Shown here: piece by piece, positions 63,267-64,000 of the stretch
Layout: each line of letters begins with the position of its first letter
Position numbering within the stretch: position 1 is the first letter of the stretch
Source of the DNA: CALCKU01 sp964534845
GTDB lineage: Bacteria > Pseudomonadota > Alphaproteobacteria > Caulobacterales > Maricaulaceae
Assembly: GCA_964534845.1 (NCBI GenBank)
Contig: CAZHPV010000005.1
Location: 16,962-80,961, forward strand
Reading direction: 5' to 3'
DNA length: 64,000 nt
Made by a program: the position numbers and the translations under genes
The notes under the pieces: model-generated
Told to the model about the DNA's origin: nothing
Database searches by the model: none
Seen by the model: the letters and a program-made list of their open reading frames with translations, nothing else

Positions 63267-63342
63267 GGGCGGTTAGCTCAGCTGGTAGAGCATCTCGTTT
63301 ACACCGAGAGGGTCAGCGGTTCGAACCCGTTACCGCCCACCA
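63267..63342 (+). tRNA. tRNA-Val (TAC)
   Basis: The 76-base cloverleaf has acceptor arms GGGCGGT/ACCGCCC, an anticodon stem TCTCG/CGAGA and anticodon TAC at 63300-63302. CCA is encoded. It follows the tRNA-Asp gene by 49 bases and is probably co-transcribed. Confidence 0.98.
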
Positions 63343-63448
63343 TTTCCCCAAAACCGATCCGCAATAATCGCCTGAAACGGCTTTTATTATTTGTTTAAGC
63401 CTTATCTCTAATACTCAACCCGCTTACGAATATAGGGAGGGCGCTATC

Positions 63449-63799
63449 ATGGGGTTTTTTAAACCACGGCGAAAAAAACAATTAGACCTTAAGGCTCGAT
63501 TTAGAGACCCTAACAATCCGGGCCTGCACGGTAAGGCCGAATATGAAACCTATACAGATGGAAGCTGGGAATTTGAACTTCAACTTACCCATGATTATAT
63601 TCGTTTAGCTGACGCTGGCCCTATAGACATATTAATAGACGGCAAGTCAATCGGACAGGTGGAGTCCAAAAAACGCAGGACCTATATGAGGCTGACAGCA
63701 AATAACGGCCCCTTAGCGATAAGTCCTCAGCAGGGACAGCGTATCGACCTTATGCAAAATCGACAAATACGCCTCTCATCCCGATTTGAAAACGACTAA
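63449..63799 (+). CDS. Small hypothetical protein, 116 residues
   Basis: I do not recognise this protein. It has a basic N-terminus (F-F-K-P-R-R-K-K-Q-L-D-L-K), then a beta-rich body with G-K-A-E-Y-E-T-Y-T-D-G-S-W-E-F-E-L-Q-L and I-D-I-L-I-D-G-K-S-I-G-Q-V. No signal peptide or membrane helix is seen. GGAGG lies upstream of the ATG. It sits between tRNA-Val and an rRNA operon that runs toward it. Confidence 0.72.
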   Translation: MGFFKPRRKKQLDLKARFRDPNNPGLHGKAEYETYTDGSWEFELQLTHDYIRLADAGPIDILIDGKSIGQVESKKRRTYMRLTANNGPLAISPQQGQRIDLMQNRQIRLSSRFEND

Positions 63800-63846
63800 A
63801 CGCTCCCGCCAGCTGCCCTAAACGCAGAGCGCTATATCCAAACACT

Positions 63847-63880
63847 AAAAAACCCCGCAGGCCTAGCCATGCGGGGTTTT
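63847..63880 (-). terminator. Terminator at the end of the rRNA operon, possibly bidirectional
   Basis: AACCCCGCA and TGCGGGGTT pair around a 10-base loop. On the minus strand, six T follow, ending transcription of the 5S gene. On the plus strand TTTT follows, which could also end the small hypothetical gene. Confidence 0.85.
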
Positions 63881-63937
63881 AAAAAATGTATATGGAGGTT
63901 TCTAAAGTTTTTGATTTAAACGCTATGATCTGGATAA

Positions 63938-64000
63938 ACCGGGCAGCGACCTACTCTCCCGTGCCTTAAGACAAAGTACCATCGGCGCTGAGAGGCTTAA
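63938..64000 (-). rRNA. rrf: 5S ribosomal RNA, 3' part (runs off the window)
   Basis: On the minus strand the last bases read GCGCCGATGGTACT and GGGAGAGTAGGTCGCTGCC, the conserved 3' half of 5S rRNA. The gene continues past base 64000, so a minus-strand rRNA operon lies to the right. Confidence 0.93.

Overview
The window reads as a chromosomal segment of a marine, roughly 50% GC alphaproteobacterium of the Caulobacterales/Maricaulales (Hyphomonadaceae-like) type. Support for this: the xseB-ispA-dxs-tlyA block, DUF1489, a TIGR02301/DUF2385 protein and a YgfZ-pyrC pairing are typical of Alphaproteobacteria. A gene at 58160-59593 has the full architecture of SpmX, the Caulobacter polarity factor. 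The genus is inference. There is no phage, transposon, CRISPR array or integron, and no stretch above 300 bases lacks a gene; the longest gaps (7523-7777 and 29831-30069) are promoter regions.

Layout. 1-4178 (minus): a catabolic operon for N-methylglycines, with a GcvT-fused FAD enzyme followed by soxB, soxD and the start of soxA. 4392-6171: a CMD-family protein, a small orphan and an MscS channel. 6301-7522: trmD-rplS. 7778-11280: three consecutive exported glycine-zipper proteins, each with its own terminator; the middle one carries a long Val-Glu-Val-Pro repeat. 11357-16650 (minus): tlyA, dxs, ispA, xseB, a histidine phosphatase and lepB. 16761-28585: mostly plus-strand housekeeping and maintenance genes (YceI, TsaC-like, FAD oxidoreductase, YaaA, YihY, SRAP, NUDIX, pyrC, ygfZ, tag, a KAS III-type enzyme, an HD phosphohydrolase). 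28670-31596: nadA and nadB for quinolinate synthesis.

31600-37335 (minus) is a valine/isobutyryl-CoA degradation operon: mmsA, a DUF4174 gene, an AT-rich orphan with a PD-(D/E)XK-like signature, acyl-CoA dehydrogenase, HIBYL-CoA hydrolase and mmsB. It is divergent from a LysR regulator, with a 19-bp palindrome between them. 38327-49395 (minus) is a complete type II secretion operon in the canonical order gspC to gspN; the prepilin peptidase gspO is not in the window. 49571-53427: tesB, a D,D-carboxypeptidase with a SPOR domain, a DUF547 lipoprotein and a GNAT enzyme. 53652-56537: a large TonB-dependent receptor with a strong terminator. 56644-61774 (minus): DUF1489, a cupin/JmjC-like protein, spmX, mgtE and a PepSY-like membrane protein. 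61939-63799: nitroreductase, VOC protein, tRNA-Asp, tRNA-Val and a small orphan. The window ends inside a minus-strand 5S rRNA, so an rRNA operon enters from the right.

The most interesting points are the SpmX-like protein with an altered lysozyme triad, the alveolin-like VEVP repeat protein among three glycine-zipper exports, the AT-rich nuclease-like orphan inside the valine operon, and operator-like inverted repeats in front of nadB, nadA and mmsA/lysR.
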